Source: Anarhynchus alexandrinus (lineage: Eukaryota; Chordata; Aves; Charadriiformes; Charadriidae). From it: a stretch of 64,000 nt of DNA. Below the pieces are notes generated by a model that was not told where the DNA came from, ran no database searches, and was given only the letters and a program-made list of their open reading frames with translations. Positions 1 to 14,100 of the stretch are shown here, piece after piece; the first letter of the stretch is position 1, and each line of letters starts with the position of its first letter. Where the stretch lies: assembly GCA_008711295.1 (NCBI GenBank), contig VUYV01000391.1:300600-364599 (forward strand), written 5' to 3'. A program made the translations under genes and the position numbers.

Positions 1-192
1 GGTGAGGCACTGGAACAGGTTGCCCAGAGAGGTTGTTGAGGCCCCATCCCTGGAGGTGTTCAAGGCCAGGCTGGACGTGGCCTTGGGCAACCTGGTCTAG
101 TGGGAGGTGTCCCTGCCTATGGCAGGGGGCTTGGAACTCGATGCTCTTCAAGGTCCTTTCCAACCTAAACCATTCTATGATTCTATGATTCT
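1..192 (+). repeat. CR1-type LINE 3' tail
   Basis: This is the 3' end of an avian CR1 retroposon. It has the typical text about a single copy 'tgcccagagaggttgt...', then 'caaggtcctttccaacc', and ends in repeated ATTCTATG units, the CR1 3' terminus. It is cut by the window edge on its 5' side. It lies in intron 28 of gene A in the orientation opposite to the gene. The last 80 bases are nearly identical to the CR1 tail at 57606-57690, so both belong to the same young subfamily. Confidence 0.93.
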
Positions 193-298
193 AATATGTA
201 CAAATACATACATCACTTTTAGCTGCTGTAGCTGGGCATACATTACTTCAGATCCCAGCAGGTGAACAAGAAGCATTACCCCAACTAGCAGCCAGCAC

Positions 299-2175
299 CT
301 GACTTGATGGCCTGTTCCTCCAGTTTGTACAGCAGCTCCTGGGTTGTCTCATAGTCCCCAGCAAGGGCAAAGGCATAGGCCAGCACGGCTTCCGTGTAGA
401 TGTTGGTGATGTTGTGAACCGCCTGCTGCAGGCAGCGGAGGGTGGTCTGCATCAGTTTGCCCTGTGTTGGGAGAAGAAATACATGACAAACTCTGACAGG
501 GGCAAATCAGAGGGGCAGGGGGCTCATTCCAGGGAGCTGGACTATGTCTTCGTGATGTAGCTCCAGTGAAACCCAGTAAATTAGATGCTCTCTTGAGAAA
601 ACAGTGCACCGGGAGCTATAGCCACTAAACACTATTGCACCACGCCAGTGTTACAGCACCGTCTCTTTTGAGGAACGACTTGACAGTTTGGCCAAACATT
701 GGCTCCCTCACAGCAGGTCCCTACCTGTTCCTGGCCTGGAGAATACCAGCATTACCAGCTGGCATATCCCCATAGCAGTGTGCAGGCGTGGGAGCATACA
801 AGGGAGCAGGATGGAGCGGGAGTGTGCTCACCTTCAGCGGCTGACCCAGCTCCAGCAGTGCAGCAGCGACATACGCCCCCAGGGAGATTTCATCATCCAT
901 GCCACCCTGTGAAAGGAATGCACCTTTCACTCTCCAAGTAGTGTTTGGAGGGCACAGGCAGCGACTCCCCAAACGGAAAAGCATTCCTTATGCGTTCCCC
1001 ACCCCATACACTGCTGTCTTTTAGGCTGGTTACATGGGTTGCAAGAGTAACTATCCAGGATCCTTTGGGATCCCACAATCTTTTGCTGTCGCAACATTTG
1101 TCCAACTATTCTCCAGTTGTGCTGCCTGCCTTGGCCCTCATTTACCTTTAGGGAGGAGTGAAAGAGACTCCCTTTGGTTGCAAAGCAACCACTGGGGAGC
1201 TGGTTTTGCTCTAGCCAGCGTAGGGCATCCTGGACGTTCTTGTCATCTACGTAGATGTATTTTCTGGCTTGGCCAATACTCTTGGCCACAAAAGCTGTCA
1301 GCCTAGGAAGAGGATTAGTCGTCAGAGAAAGAGAAACACAAAAAAGGCAAAGAGAAAGTCAAAGGCCTCCTGGTGCTTGTCCCTGAAGTTAACACTGATG
1401 AAGTGGAATGCCAAAAATGGATCATTTTCATCCAGAGAGTCAAGATAAAAGTGGAAATGGTCCACAGGACCCCTCCCTCAGCCTGGCTCCACAAATGTAC
1501 TACTCATGTATTACTGCTTTACCCAGTCACTTCGCAGGTGAGAATCCTCTTACCCCTTCTACTTTTACCCGTTGCACTTCATGTCCCCCAAATACCTACA
1601 GACAATCTTGAATTCCCTGTTTCCTTCCTCCCTTCCTTTCTCCATTTCTCCCAGACCAGACACCACAGGGCCAAGCTGGGCCAGGGCAGCTCTTTCAAAC
1701 TGTCCCCAGCAATACCCTGCCTGGGGAGATGATTTTCTATTGCTCTTCCTTGATCTACCTCTAGTCAGTATATAACCCTCTTGGCTGCCAGGATACCACC
1801 GGTAGTACCCAGTGTTCTCTGTGGGGCAGCAGCAGGGACACAGAGACAAAAAAGGGACCTCCTGCCCACTGGGACCACATCTTTGTTGTTCCACTTTCCC
1901 AGAAACTCTGCTGCCCTGCCTTGCTGCTTTTTCAAGTGGTTCAAGTCCCTCAATCTGTCTCCCTGCCAGCGAGCTCCTGTGGTTTTCATCCAAAAGGAAG
2001 AACACACATCCTATCAATCGGCTTTCCCAGACACATTAGCTGCTCTGGCCCAGACAGGACAAATCAGGGACGAGAGATATTCCCAATGCTTACCAAGTGT
2101 TCCCTTCCCCATCCTGCTGCCCAAAGACACTGTAGGACCCATCTCTACGCCTATAAAGAAGCTGCATCTGGTACC
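299..2175 (-). other. Gene A exons 25-28: thioester domain, partial
   Basis: Exon 25 (82 nt) starts [18 protein letters not shown]. Exon 26 (157 nt) holds [20 protein letters not shown], exon 27 (75 nt) [19 protein letters not shown], and exon 28 (163 nt) the helix pair ending EEQAIKS. These are alpha-helical pieces of the thioester-containing domain, about residues 991-1149. Exon 28 ends G|GTGCTG in phase 1, so the coding sequence continues to the left beyond the window. Confidence 0.9.
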
Positions 2176-5100
2176 CTGGGGAGATGGGAACAGCAATTAA
2201 TACAGCACAGTAACACAGAGGGGACAACATTGACTGAGTGCAAGGGCAAGAGTTATTGGTAGGTTGGACACCGTGGAAGGCAGAGGAGCAAGGTGGGTCT
2301 GCTGTACTTGCCATTGCGCAGGAAACTTGTTGCCTTCTCCTTGATCTCAGGGGTCAGCTGCCTCGTCTTCTCCAGGTACTGCAGCACATAGACAGTGGGG
2401 GCAAACAGCACCATGTTCTGCTCCCCACAGCCATGGGGCATCTGCACCAGGTTGTCCAGGTTCTGCAGTGCCATCCCCATGAGATCACCTACGCATGGGT
2501 GTAAGAAACAAAGCAAGTGTCAGTGTGATCTGAGGTGCTTCTCAGCCAGGGACTGGATAATAGTGCTTTATCTCAGCACAGGAGGAAAACACTGGAGAGA
2601 CAGGGAAAGAGGAGAAAATAACAGAGTGCAGGATGGAGAGTGGTGACAGTGCTGACTCTTCTCAGTCTGGGCATCATGATGCAGTGTGACCACACTACGG
2701 AGTCCACGAGGAACTTTCCCTTATCAGATTTTTCAGTCTGAAGGTCTCCAACCATAACAAGTACTGTTTGTAAAAGGCTGTGAGCAGAGCTGCAGTTGCT
2801 CAGTGTGTGTCATACAGACAGACAAATATAAAAGCATTTAGGGAAAGGTTGAGATATTTCTGGTCTTTAGCCAGGCTTGTTTTACCTGGCCATATGTCAA
2901 GCACCAAAATGTCAGCAAGCCATCAGGGGTGCTAGTCAGAGGGTGTGAGGGTGTCCATATGTCCCCCAGCCAGCCAAAAAAGCCTTGTATTCGGTTTCCT
3001 CCTTCAGGGTTCTGTTGCATAATATCCATGGCCACTTATGCCAGGACTGGCTTCATACCAATTCTGCCACAGGGGCAAATGAGCAAATAAGTGTATTGAA
3101 TGGTAGGTATGACTGGTCCCAATAGCCTCTCCAAAGTGTGCTTTTGCAACTTTGTGATGCTGAAAAGGCTTTCTTTTCTCCAGGAGCTTCTTTTGTAACA
3201 GCAAAACTTAACAGGGAGGCAAGATGCTTATGGGCTTTGCTGATGGTATCTACACAGAACTAGCCAAGGTCCCAAAGTCACAGTAAAAATAATGGCCAAG
3301 AGTCTCTGCTCCAAAGTCCTAGTTAGAAAGATAAGAATTATTCTCCTCTGCAGATTACTTTTCCCATGAAAGCCTAAGTGCTAATCCAAAAATCTGAAAA
3401 CCTGGTGTTGGCAAACCTTACAGAGAATAGAAACACAGCATCCTCTTTTTTCGAGCAGTCTCATGTCAAGTGGATCCCCTGACATCACCAGCAAGTTAAG
3501 CCTTGCTAGTCTGTAACAGCAGTCAGTGAGCCCACAATAAAAATCACTTACCTGAGATGGAAATGGAAGCCCTGGCAGAACCCTTTACTACTTTGTCAGG
3601 TAGGCGAAGGGACACAGGTTCTTCAACCATGTTTCCTGATAACAACAGGATAAAGGTGTAGCATGAAAAATCAAGCCAAATGCATCTAACCAGAGGGACA
3701 AGACTGGCATAGATAAATGGGACACTGCCTACATCCCACTCACACAGGCTGCTCCCTACAGTCTGTCCCAGGCACCACACCAAGCTCCAGGCATCACACC
3801 AAGCTCCATTGCTTGGAAACTTCTCAGATTAGAAGAGCCGAGAGAGCTGCTGGCCAGGCTGAGGGCTCACCAAGCTTCACAACTCAATTCACCATACTTC
3901 ACAAGCTTCACAAGAATCACAGTTGGTCATCACTCAGCGGGGGGACATCCTGGGGAGACTTGCAATGCTGCAGGGACTGGGTGGGAGGGTAGGAGCAGCT
4001 CTCGCTGGTGACTATCAAGCCCCAGGAGCACCCAGAGGCTGCAGTGTGGGAAGGAGACTACAGAGCAGGATTTTGCCACCTATACTCAGTGGCAAATTCA
4101 GTAGGACAGCTAGTGTGGAAGTAGTATTTCTTGCTCTTTCCTGTCTGACAGGAAGTTAAATTTCCTATGTGAATAACTGTTTGAAAACATTCTTTCATCA
4201 GACCTCCCACAGCTTAGTTCTACTCTCAGGTCTGGATATTTCAGGCTGCAGGATCCATTCAGTTTGTCCACCTACCTCCTCTTGGGCACAGAAGGGAGCT
4301 GTAAGACTTCTCCACTAACACACCTTCTGGCTGCCAGGGCAGGAACATGAACGTGGGACAGAAGAAACAAGATTACACACAAAATTTCCAAACAGCAGCA
4401 AAATTTCAGAGCAGTTTCAGGTCTAAATTCAGTGGTTAGTTCCCAGGCTGTCAGGAACTCCACCCTCCTCACCTTTGGGGGGGTTGTACTGAAGCTGCCT
4501 GCTTCACTGCTCAAGAGAGCAAGAGCAAGCCTGAGGGATGGGGCTCTCTGGTCAGTGAGCATATACAAAAGCTCATGTATAATGGGTGACTGAGCAGGGA
4601 AAGGTACAAGGAGAAACACAGACATGGTGAATGAATGCAGCTCAAGAAAGAGCACTGCAAGAAGGGAATAAGCTTGGCTTGGTCCTGGGGGGAGCAAAGC
4701 AAACTGAGCCACAGACTTGGTATGCTAATGCAGGCCGAAAAATGAGGAGAGGAAACCATTTAGCCCAGCTCAGCCTCCCTTCCCTCAGCAGCAGGGACAC
4801 TTAAAGAGAGAGAAGCGAGCCAGTTCTCAAACTGACCTGGACCAGCAAGTTTTTGACCAGTATGAGCCTCCGCCTCATGGTAGCTGGCAAGGGCTTCCTG
4901 CCCCCACATCGTGGCGTGGTGTCCAGTACCTCTGTCCTCACTGTGATATTCATAGTCCCTAGCAAATAAATTGAACAGAGCCTGTTTCTTATGCCTCTGG
5001 CCAAATGGAGTCAACTTGTTTTAACTGATAGTGGTCTGAGATGCTTCGGGTGGCTAGTCTTCATAGCCTCAGCCGTTTGGCAAGTAAAGGTGAGACAGCC

Positions 5101-8100
5101 AATACTGATGGCTTGTTCGGTCACCCTAAGCATGAAGTAAGTAGGTAATGCTTCACCAACAGTGACTTCATTGCACTACATATGACTGTAACAACAGAAG
5201 TTTCAGCAGCCCCTTGGGCTCCAGTGTCCCCTTCCCATTGCATATGAAGCCCAGCATATACAAGGTTCCCCCACCCACATCCATGCAGCCCCATCCTCCC
5301 AGCTGGACCCACAGCTCTCTTTTCACGAGTTGTCCATGCCACCCATTCAGCTCCTGCCCTCTCTGATGGGCTTGTCTAAGAAGTGAGAAAGAAAGCAGGC
5401 ACAATGGATTGCACGCTTGAATCACTAAGAACAAACTTCAGGATCCAGAGGGGGCAATGCTCTGCCAGCTTCTCTGGACCTCCCATTCCCTCTCGCTGCA
5501 GTTTTAGGGTTCTCCATCACCACTCCCATTTTTGTTGCTGTACCCAGCTGGACTGCTGTCACATTCCACATGAATGTCTTGGATTCCTCTGCACACAGAC
5601 ACTCCTTGTCCCTGCAGGCCCGGCACAGCTCCACCTGGAAGTCTGAAGATTTAGCCAGGGCCACATGGATCTGAGGGAACGACAGATGCAGGTGGGTGAC
5701 TGGGCAGCTCAGGAGAGATGGCTTGGCACAACACACTCTAAAACTGGAGGGCACAGTAGATCTGTCCCATACAGTGTTACCTGTGGCACAGCCACACACC
5801 TGTATGCACTGCTGCAGGTAGTTGAAGACAGTAGCCTTCAGCACAAAGGTCTCTCCTCGGATGACAGAATATGGCAATGTCACATCCACAAAGAAGGGCT
5901 GGACCGTCCTGAGGCTCGTGGTTGGGGCAAGGCCAAATCCCCTCCCAGCCAAGCAGAACGTCTTGACTTTCCAGTCTGTGGCAGCTGCAGGTGCTGCAAT
6001 TGGGACACTCCTGCTGCCGTTGGAGCTGAGAGGAAGAAAGTGCTTGTGTGAAGAAATTCAGCCCACTCCACTGCAATGGGGAAGGCTTATGACCCTGGGT
6101 GAGGGAGGCCATGCAGGTCCTCAGACCAACCTCTCCTCTATCACCAATGATTTCTGCTCCAGTGATTACACCAATGCAGGTCTCAGCAATCTATTCCCTA
6201 AAGCCTTAAGTCCTGCTTAAATGCCATCAGTAATGGTGCTATACCATTCTTCTGAGCAAGACTCTGCCCCAGCATTCCAGTTCTGTACACTCAGTCAACA
6301 GCATGATGTCCTGGAAAGCAATAGCATCATATCTTCCTGAGTGCTGATTCATCAGTCTAAATCTAAGCACTGTGGCAACAAGGGCTACAAATTTAGCTGG
6401 TGCACCCACCAAATCGAGAAGTTAGTAGAATGTACCCCAATGTGTGAAGGAAGGGTACTTGGTGGTTTGGTCTTGAAGTGTATGGCTCTTGTCTAAACCT
6501 CTGTAGACTTCAGTTCTGTACCTTAAAGTCTACTAGTCCTTCAGTTTGATGCACTAAAAATGCAGGGAAGACACACAAAATTCACATGCAGATCTCTCTT
6601 TACACCCTATGACTGGACTTCTGCACAAATGCAACTTAGCCAAGACTCAATAACAAAGGGATCATCCATCTGTCCATTTGTAAATTCTGGCATCACTTAC
6701 CCAACAGAGAACAGATTCCAGATCCAAGTTTCAGGGAAATAGTGGCGAAGTCTTCCATGGGTTGTAAATTGGGGCTGTTCCTTAGGGATTCTTTGGTCTT
6801 CTGCAGAAGGCCCCCCTGAAAGAAAGACTAATGGGTCCCACCAGAGTGGGAGAGGTGAACCCTGCCAATGATAGACAGCCTAGCACTGGGGCAAGAGGCA
6901 AAGCAAACAGTAACCGAGACATGGGAAGAGTCTGTCAAACACAAGGCAGATTTGGTAGGAGAAGGAAAATATGAAGGGAAAAGACAGTGGTAACAGGAGA
7001 ATCAGCTTGGATTCGTTCATGCACGCTGCACTAGGTGATTACCTAGTGCAAGCTGAGACACAGAGGAAGTTACTGTCCCTGCAGCTGCAGGAGGGGACAG
7101 AAGCCAGCCTTCAGCACAGCCTGCAGGGCAGTCACTGGGAAACAGGTCCTGGCCCATGCTTGTGTTTGTCTGTGCCAGGAAAGGGAATGCCACCCTTTAA
7201 TGTCAGGGACCATGCAGGTAGCTACATTCTTCAGAGCCCTTTTTATAGGGATTGGGTCATTCCTGACAAGGCTGGTGGACAAGGCAGCTAGGCTGTGGCA
7301 GCAGCACCCATTACTCCTCAGAGAGCCAATACCCACCACCAGCAAACCCCAGAGATCAGAGGGCTCTTCCATCTGGGTGACCTCATGTCCCAAGTAGGGT
7401 GAAAGTGCAGCTCACCCATGGTCGGCTTTCTATCAGTCCGATGAAAGCACTGCAATGGCTTCTTGATTACAAGGTTTGAGAAGATTTTCAGCCCCATGTT
7501 CTGTTAGGGAAAGAAGGAGGGCAGGGAAAGCTGAAAAGCATCTGTGAGTGTGGAAGACAGGCCACTGTGCTTCAAAATTACTCTGAAAACCATCGGGGCC
7601 AGGACAGCCTGGTGCCCAGGTGGCCCAGAGTGGCACTGGCCCAAGCAGACACAGTGCTGAGGGAGGCATGGCACAGCCTCCCTGATCTCTTCTTTCTCAG
7701 GAGGTCACTAAACAACCACCTCTCTTCTGGGGAACACTGGGATGTCTTGTTCCTCTCAACGCATTTCCAGTAACAAGGACACAGAAGAGAGCTGTCAGTG
7801 TCCTGCCTTTCCCTCATGCACGCTGGAGGGAACAGCTGGATGAAACCTGCCCTCTGAGGTCATACAGAGGTGTCGGGGAGCACACCCCCCGTTCAGCCCT
7901 GGGGCTGTGACACCAACCCATCCACAAACACAAGAAGTGTCCCTATGCTGTGAAAAACCCTCCTAGGATGTGCCTTTATTGCTAAATAAAAGACAGTGTC
8001 TGCTCCCCAGGTCTAAGGCCAAATGGCGCTGCCTGTCTTGTGTCCACGCTGCTTACGGCTTGTCCTTTCTAGAGGAGATCTGTCTTAAAGACAGCGAGAA

Positions 8101-11100
8101 ATCTGCCTGGGAACAGTCCAAAACAGTACCAGAGAGCAGGCTAACAACTAAGCCACGTCAACAATCTGTGGTCTAACACTTGGGATCACCCCTTGTCTCT
8201 CTTTTCTCTAATACTGTAGAAAAAGAGTACACAGCTAAGTGCCCAGGACCTCATTCCAAAGCCCAAAAAGCTGGGTTCTGCTGGTCCGGGATATCATCAT
8301 CTTGCTTTCTGCATCGGTGGAGGGGAATACAGGTGTTCATTCTCAAAATGGGATCGTACGTCTCTTGAGACAGCACAGCTACAACAGGACAGACAGTTCT
8401 CTGGAAAAGGCAAGGGCTTCTCAGACTGCCTGGGGAGAAAGATATCTCAAATTTTCATAATTTCTGGGAAAAGTCAGAGGTAATTACCCGGAAGAGGTTA
8501 AAGATGTCAGGCTGAACGGAATGTTGTGGCTTCCCTTGTAGCAGAGGTGATGTGGACTGGGGCTGAACACAGTGATCTGAACGTTCTTCTACTTGGGCAG
8601 GGTATCCATGTCGGTAGGCAGCAGGGAACAAACCATAGACCTAGGGAAACTCACAGGCAGGGAAGAACTGGGCAAGGAGCAGATACCTCCAGATGCTTCG
8701 CTCCACCCTCCCATAGCACACATACCCATTCCTGCCCATCTCCCGAGGCAGACCCTGCTTTCTCCTCCAAAGACCTCCTCATCCATTAGCCTCCGGCTCC
8801 CCTTGCCACAGCCCCTGCCTGCCTCTCCCAGCTCATCTGTCACTCCTGGTTTTTTGCCTAGTTGCACAGACACTCACCATTTGGTTTGTCAGCTCGCTCT
8901 CTGGTCTCACGAGGAACATGTTTCCATCCACTGCCTGTACAGCACACAGGGAGCCAGGGGCTGCCTGCAGTCGGAGCTGCACTGTGGACCCTAGGTGGGC
9001 TTCTTTAGCTGGGAATCCTACCTTGACCTTGAGCAACACACCAGGAAAAAAAATATGAAAAAGAGAGAAAGACAGGTGAGGAGGCTGACAGACAGGCGGC
9101 ACAGACAGAGAGAGGGACACCAACTGGATTCTTCCCTGCTCAGCCACTGCTATGAACAGAAGTCACTGCTGAAGCTCTCCTGGTCTTTGGGCACTGTGCT
9201 GCAGACATCCCCTTCCTCTCTTCTCCCCAGTTCTCTTTGAAGGATCTGAGGGTCTTTTTTCCACAGGCCTGCTGACTCCTGCTTGTAAGCTCTCCCCCAG
9301 CCACAGGAGTGAGTCTCACCTGGTTTTCGAAGCACAAGGCAACATCAAAACGGATGCTGTCAGCTGTCACCCCTCCATTGGGGAAGATGGCATACACCAC
9401 TAAGGAAGGTGATGGGGTGAAGTCAGCAGTGAAGGTCAAAGGGATGGAGAAGGAGCCCTTCAACACTAAGGAAGGAAAGGCAAAGTGTTTTCATCACAGC
9501 CCCACCAAGATCTCCTTTTGGCCTCCTTCTTTTTCCTTTATAATCTCACAATGTCAAACCAATTCCTGCTGCTGCTTTGTCTGCTCCCTCCCTCCATTCT
9601 TGGACCCCATGTGCTCCATCTTCCCACAAGTCCTCCCAGTCTCTCTTTCCTTCATTGTTTCCCTCGTTCTGTCTTTTCGGCCTCTCCTAGCTGACACAAT
9701 TTCTTCCCCAGCCTCCCTCTGCCCTGTTCAGTGACTGTCCATGACCTATAGGTTCAGGGAATTTGGGAGAAACTCTGGCAACTCTCACTGTCCAACCCAG
9801 AAACCCAACTGTTTCCTGTTGTCCAACCACCGCAGACTTACTGTTCAGCTTCCCGACCTGGACACTCCTCTGGCCCCTGACAACAATTCCAGCCTTCCCA
9901 GTGACCTGGAGAAGGAGAGACACAGGATGACCAGACTGCTGTTTGCAGTCACCAGCGCACAGTCACACTTGCCCGTGTGCACCTTGCTTTTCTAAGCAAC
10001 TTCAGAAATAAACTGAGGGTCCAAACCAACCCCACACCTTGGGCCCAGCAGATTTGCAGACATCACAGTGTGGGAGGTGAAGCTTTAACACGTGAGATTC
10101 TGGTCTGGTCTGTTCATTTAGGACAATGGGTGGGTAGTGGGTTCACTGGAAACAAGTGAGAGACAGCTAAGGTATTTCCCCTCTAGTAGGCAGGTCTCCA
10201 GGCTAGACCAAAAGCCATTTCCACTGAGCAGCTGTTTGATAACCAGAGTGAAAAAGTGATTCCTCGTCCAGTTTTAAAGGGGGAAGAGTTTGACAGCAGA
10301 CTCTGCACGAGACACTTCCCGCTGCAGCCTTGGCAGAGGCTAAGGGGGCGATGGGCTGCAAAGATAGAAGCCTCATCCCATTTATGGAGGCGACTGGGGC
10401 CCTGATACCAGGATCACACAGTGGCTAGGCTGAGCCCTACTGGGTGTAGTGTTCACCCCATTCTCCAAGAGCAAATTTTTCCTCTCATCTCTCCAGGGAT
10501 GATCTAAATTACACCCTCAACATTTCATCGGGGTCTGGTCCCATTAGTGCAGCCTTTCCCCCCCGGGTTCTCTCCTATGCTTACTCACATAATATGCAAA
10601 TCCTATACGGCTGGTGTCTTCTCCCAGGTCATCCCGACTGAGCGTGAAGGTCACCTGGACATTCTGTTTCAGCCCACAGGGCAGTGTTCCTGTGAGTGGA
10701 TGTATGTCCAGGAAGCTCTTGGTTGTGACATGGAAGGGCTGCAGGTGATGATAAGCGTTTGTGTAACTGAAGTCTGTTTTCCAAGGTGTGTGCATGAGAT
10801 CCTCCAGTGTGAACCTTCCCTGAGAAGGAACCAGAGACACACAGAAATTGAGAGTTTTATGCTTCAGTGCTTTGTAAAGATGTCATCAGCTTGGTTTGGG
10901 AAAGGCTGTTGCTTGGTGCCTTCCTCATGGCTCTGCGCAGGCAGAGGTGTGTGGGGAGCTCAGGACTGAGCTGGCGGGGGGCTGCAGGACAGGAGCCAGG
11001 AACACTGGCAGAACTCAAGGATTCTGTATGCAGAGGTGGGATTTACCTCCAAAGAGACTGACGAGGTGTTCCAGGCAGTTGTGTCCAGGTTGAATGATGC

Positions 11101-14100
11101 TATTCCACTGCCATCTGTGATATATGTTTTGATGAACCGACGTCTCATGAACTTTATCACGAGATAAACTTTTCTGTTTTTCATACCATTTCCATAGTGA
11201 TCCTGAAGCTTAATCTGGTGATAAGAGGGTGAGGCAGAAAAGCCAAAATCAGATGTTCCTTCCAGTGTTGTACCCAAAGCCTTCCTCCCTCTGACAAACA
11301 TAGAACCTCCTGTGTAGGGGGACTTAGCTTCAGTCTGGCCCCAAGAAGATAGACCTATAAAACTCCCTCATCTCTAAAGCTAAGCTGAGAGTGGTTAAAA
11401 CCTGTCTGCTGCAAAAGGTGTGTGTGGCTAGAGCACAAGGAGCTTGTCTCCTAGCCAACACCTGGGACATCCTTGCATCCCAGCATCCCTGCTGAGACAT
11501 CACTCATTGCCCTCAGCAGAAGCTGGAGGTGTAATGACATCAGGGAATCTGAAATGCAGAAAATGGAGCTGCACGGTCAAGTGATGTGACACACTGCAAG
11601 GTAAAGTACTCTGTCTGGGGAACAGAAAATGGTTTGGGTCAGCAAAATTTACTAGACACAAAATTCCCTGGCAAATGATGAGGATGGAAGAAACAAAGCA
11701 AAAAATTACCTTCCCCCTGTAGGGTACTCCAGGGATGTAGTAGGGATTTGGTGTCTCAAACACTGCCCTTGCAGCTGTCCTGGAGATTAGGATTTGGCTG
11801 GAGGTGTTGATCTGCACCCCTGTTGGAATGCAGAGAGCAAGGGACGTGACATCAGTATCGGAGGTGACTACTGCACCCTAGTTTAGTCTCACTTTGTTGT
11901 TCCCAGCCCCTCTAATCAGAGTGTCTCAAACTTCTTTCCCAACACCAGCACCCTTCAAGGTTTGGAGGCTGTTCCTGTGGCAGCCTCCTTCTTTAGTTAA
12001 GATGTTTCCAAGCCCCTTTGTGGCCTCGCAGACCACGCTCCCAGTCACACTTCATCTGCCTCCTGGCAGAATAGCTCTCCATGGGCATAGCAGTGTCCAT
12101 GGTCCTTGGGCAGGACCGCTCTCTGTGTCCTGTGATGGTCCCAGCACCGGGTGGAGGAGAGGAGGAGGTGTGCCTTCTCTGACCCTCACACCCCCAGAAT
12201 GGTCCCTCTCACCCTTGCACCTTCTCTGCTGCACCTGGTTGTAAGCAGATCCCACGGGTACCTGTGCCCATCTCCAGGAGAGAGGCTTCTGCATAGAGTT
12301 TGCTGTCTTCCTCGCTGGGAGCCAGGTTGAAGGCTGATGTGCTTACAGAAGGAGTGAAGCACCCCTTGCTCGCAGTCTGCAATAGGAAGTGGCAGATGTT
12401 ATTTGGGGCTGGGGAGAAGGGAAGGAGTTAGAAGCACGAGGTATTAGTCATTCTGTCATAACTGTTGGTTGCAACAAGTAATAATGCAAACATGTATAGA
12501 TGGGTATGGTTCCCATTTTAAAGTCTGTATTTTCTATTTTATAGTCATGGCTATGCATAATTCATATTGTAGAAATATAAAACAAATCATACATCACAGT
12601 ATTATCAAAGTTACAATGTTGGCAACTTTCTAGTTTTACCAGAAAACTGAAGACTGCACTAACTGGATTGCTTAGCAAATATGTGAGTATTTTAAGAGAT
12701 CTAGCTAGGGAAACTGCAGAATCAAATGAAAATTCAAAGTAACAAATCACTTCCAGGGCTGGAAGATTACAACTACTGTAACAAGTCATAATAACAAATC
12801 ATTAAGCATGGAAAGTTTTCAACCGTATGTACAAGGGAAGAGCCCAGCTATGAAACACTTTGTTAGGAATGGAAAGATGTAATAAGGGAAATAATATAAA
12901 AATATGCAATATATAAATACATAAAAAGAAAAAAGATAAAAGCCACTGTGTGATTTGGCTATGGAATTAACCATGTCTTCACCATATGTTAGTGTCCTTG
13001 TACAGCTCCAGGATAGGTTCACCTCAATACAGTATTTTTGTGCCTGAGAAAGTTCTTTTAATTGTTGTTTCTTACACTGCATCAGTTTCTGGCTAGTTAT
13101 GCTCCTTTCCATAGAAGAACAGAACTCTAAATCTTTCTGTGAAACTCCTCTTTTCTATTCCTTATCACAAATAAGCAAAGTTGCAGAGAAGAACTTCTGA
13201 GGGTAAAGGCTTCTCAGTTGGTCCGGACAACAATAATTGCATTAATTTAATAAAAACAATTACTTATTAGTCTACATATACATTACAGAGGTTGGCAAAC
13301 CTCCCCTATGTAGCAGTTCATTCTGTTCACTCAGCCCTTGACACATTGTCCTGTGTGGTGCTCCTCCACAATCCATGTATCTTCCAGGACTTTACTCACC
13401 GGACCGCTGTATTCCCTACAGACATCCTTGCTGGCATTTTGAGGACGCCTCCTTGCCTTCTGGCACAAAGTCACCCGCATGATCCCTTGCACTGCTTTCC
13501 CATAGCTGTACCTGCAGGGAGAACACCAGAGGAGCTGCAGAGCAGAGGCACTGGGTGTTTTGCTGAGCACATTGCTCCACACAAGGTGGCCTTCCTGATG
13601 AAGGTCCTAGTGCAGCTGGTAAGCAGGCAGGCACAAATGGAAATGTAGTACATTCTGTACTTGGAGAGTGCAATAGCGCAGTCCTGTGTCCATCAGAGAC
13701 ACAAACAAAACACAGACCGGAAAGGACCCACACTCTCCGAAGCTCCCCCTCTTCTGGGAGCTTGCTGTTCTGGAATCACAGGCAGAGGCAGAGAGCTGAC
13801 CTGAGTTGATGTGTCCACACGGCACAGAGCAGCACCCAGTGGAGATATTAGCTCAGGTGTGAAGGCAGCAGAAACTTGTGTCCCTGCAGACAGCAACAGC
13901 AAGTGCATGGTATGGCGGTAACAGAGCTGCAGAGTGATCTCAGACCTGCCTCACTGTGGGCTTGTATCATGATCTGGACTCTTGTTTCCATCATCAGACC
14001 TGCTCTCCTGGTTTTTGCAAGGTACAGCAGAAGCATGCCCTTGTCAGTGCAGACATCCCCCCCGCCTGCCTTGCTGCCTTTCCCTCCTATGACTCCTCTC

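Noticed and set aside
2238..2504. Plus-strand ORF of 88 codons over the thioester exon, with a twin at 34099-34386
   Set aside because: It is the antisense shadow of exon 24. Its similarity to the twin comes from the conserved exon on the other strand.
8331..8400. A 70-nt open stretch on the minus strand with a good acceptor, first considered as the gene A bait exon 17
   Set aside because: Its donor is poor, and a much better exon at 7416-7500 carries the conserved MGLK motif and joins exons 16 and 18 in phase.
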